Assembly: GCF_000687935.1 (NCBI RefSeq) | Contig: NZ_JHZZ01000001.1 | Coordinates: forward strand, 3,420,001 to 3,484,000 | Direction: 5' to 3' | From: Polaribacter sp. Hel_I_88 | GTDB taxonomy: Bacteria > Bacteroidota > Bacteroidia > Flavobacteriales > Flavobacteriaceae | DNA: 64,000 bases | Shown here: piece after piece, positions 62,997 through 64,000 of the stretch | Layout of the letters: each line of letters begins with the position of its first letter | Position numbering within the stretch: position 1 is the stretch's first letter | The notes under the pieces: model-generated | The model's database searches: none | The model's input: only the letters and a program-made list of their open reading frames with translations | What the model was told of the DNA's origin: nothing | Translations under genes and position numbers: made by a program

Positions 62997-64000
62997 TTGA
63001 AAAACAAATTTATAGAATTAAGACAATTTCTAAAAAAAACTGATTTCGATAGAGGAATTAAATTGGGCATCGCTATTGCAATTCCTTTTGCAATCTTATA
63101 TTTTTTGGGCTATACTGTATTTGCACCAGCAATTGCTGTGGGTGTACTTTTAAATTCTTCTGGAGATATTCCTGGAAGTAAAAAGCGTAAAATTAATGCT
63201 ATTCTTATTAGTATTGCTTTAACAACTGTGATTACTGCAACCATCTTATTTTTAAAGCCTTTTTTACCTTTTCTTTTATTTGCACTTGTGCTAATTTCAT
63301 TTTTAGTTTCCATTATTGCTGTGTATGGTTTTAGAGCGTCTTTAGTTTCTTTTTCTGGATTATTAGCTATGGTTATTTCTTTTGCAGTTCAAAAAGAAAC
63401 AACACAAGACATTTTTATCCAAGTTGCTTTTACTGCAATTGGTGGTTTTTGGTATTTAATTGTATCGCTTATAATTCAGCAATTGGCTCCAAAAAGGGAA
63501 CAAAATCAATTATTAGCAGATACACTTTCTCTTTTAGGATCATATTTAAAATTGAGAGCAAAATTATTGACAAAGAAAACTAAGAGAGATATAATATTTA
63601 AAGAAAAATTGGCGCTCCAAATTCAGATTAATGAGAAGCACGAAGTTTTAAGAGAAATATTATTAACTGCTAGAAAACGATCTGGAAGAAATCGTTTTGA
63701 AGAAAAACAGTTGCTTATTTTAGTTTCTACGATTAAAATATTCGAACTTATAGAAGCAGAACATTTAGATTATAATTTGATTGATGAAATTTTTGGAGAT
63801 CGTAAAAACTACTTAGAAGCTTCAAAAAATTTGAATAAAATTATGGGAAACCATCTGATTCTATTATCAGATTTATTACTTCAAAATAAAAAAATACCAA
63901 ATAAAGAACCCTTATTAATTGCCTTATCAAAAGCAAACGACTCCATTTTAAATTATATTGATACTTTTAAATTACCTGAAGCAAGAGAAGGAGCATTAAT
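62997..64000 (+). CDS. FUSC-type inner-membrane protein, 3' end outside window
   Basis: 334 codons visible from a TTG at 62997 (another TTG at 62985 is possible), open to the edge. Pairs of helices in the first 155 residues (IKLGIAIAIPFAILYFLGY near 22, ASLVSFSGLLAMVISF near 115) are followed by a cytosolic helical domain (LAPKREQNQLLADTLSLLG near 164). This fits the YccS/FUSC family of aromatic-acid or unknown efflux proteins. The opposite-strand ORF is a shadow. Confidence 0.8.
   Translation, partial: MKNKFIELRQFLKKTDFDRGIKLGIAIAIPFAILYFLGYTVFAPAIAVGVLLNSSGDIPGSKKRKINAILISIALTTVITATILFLKPFLPFLLFALVLISFLVSIIAVYGFRASLVSFSGLLAMVISFAVQKETTQDIFIQVAFTAIGGFWYLIVSLIIQQLAPKREQNQLLADTLSLLGSYLKLRAKLLTKKTKRDIIFKEKLALQIQINEKHEVLREILLTARKRSGRNRFEEKQLLILVSTIKIFELIEAEHLDYNLIDEIFGDRKNYLEASKNLNKIMGNHLILLSDLLLQNKKIPNKEPLLIALSKANDSILNYIDTFKLPEAREGAL

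Overview
The window looks like a chromosome segment of a marine-type member of the Flavobacteriaceae (Bacteroidota). The DNA is strongly AT-rich. Start codons mostly lack Shine-Dalgarno sequences, several genes can only start at TTG, and promoters of the TAnnTTTG type are visible. The gene content (DUF6090, DUF6266, DUF4241, 7TMR-DISM kinase, small DoxX and MarC proteins) is typical of that family. Genus cannot be fixed from the sequence alone.

1-9.75 kb is a defence-type block on the minus strand, transcribed hsdR-hsdM-hsdS and then a RecQ helicase with a C-terminal ComF-like phosphoribosyltransferase domain and a DprA-like gene that runs off the left edge. 9.75-11.7 kb is accessory: two 63-bp direct repeats, a 13-unit array with an exact 10-bp period in front of a DUF6266 gene, and a small HTH gene. 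11.7-14.7 kb and 17.0-18.3 kb are filled with copies of a roughly 183-bp repeat (R1) and four copies of a second structured element (R2). A tRNA-Tyr lies inside the first block, and an HxlR regulator divergent from an SDR/membrane-protein operon separates the two blocks.

18.4-27.4 kb is a string of small single-gene units (NAD(P)-binding protein plus DsbA-like protein with HxlR, two DUF6090 proteins, DJ-1-like lipoprotein, DUF4241, carboxypeptidase-regulatory-like, duplicated secreted protein, gene fragments). They are separated by 120-150-bp elements with inverted arms and a shared core. At least one gene is bounded by perfect inverted repeats at its own two ends. The layout resembles integron cassettes and attC sites, but no integrase is in the window. 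This is the most unusual region.

27.4-64 kb is mostly ordinary core and housekeeping DNA: AraC regulator and serine hydrolase, MarC, a UshA-like nucleotidase split over two genes, a 7TMR-DISM histidine kinase, a YbbA/YbbP/TesA-like block, a sodium/proton antiporter, an MltF-like transglycosylase, a single-domain DEAD protein with ThiE-like and MscS genes, EamA, TetR with PfpI-type protein, Crp/Fnr, desaturase, zinc metallopeptidase, two convergent DoxX genes, an atypical SDR, a DEAD-box helicase, PriA, two alpha/beta-hydrolase-fold proteins lacking the nucleophile, a lipoyl-like domain lacking its lysine, and a partial FUSC-type membrane protein at the right edge. Several proteins in this part keep a fold but appear to have lost catalytic or attachment residues.
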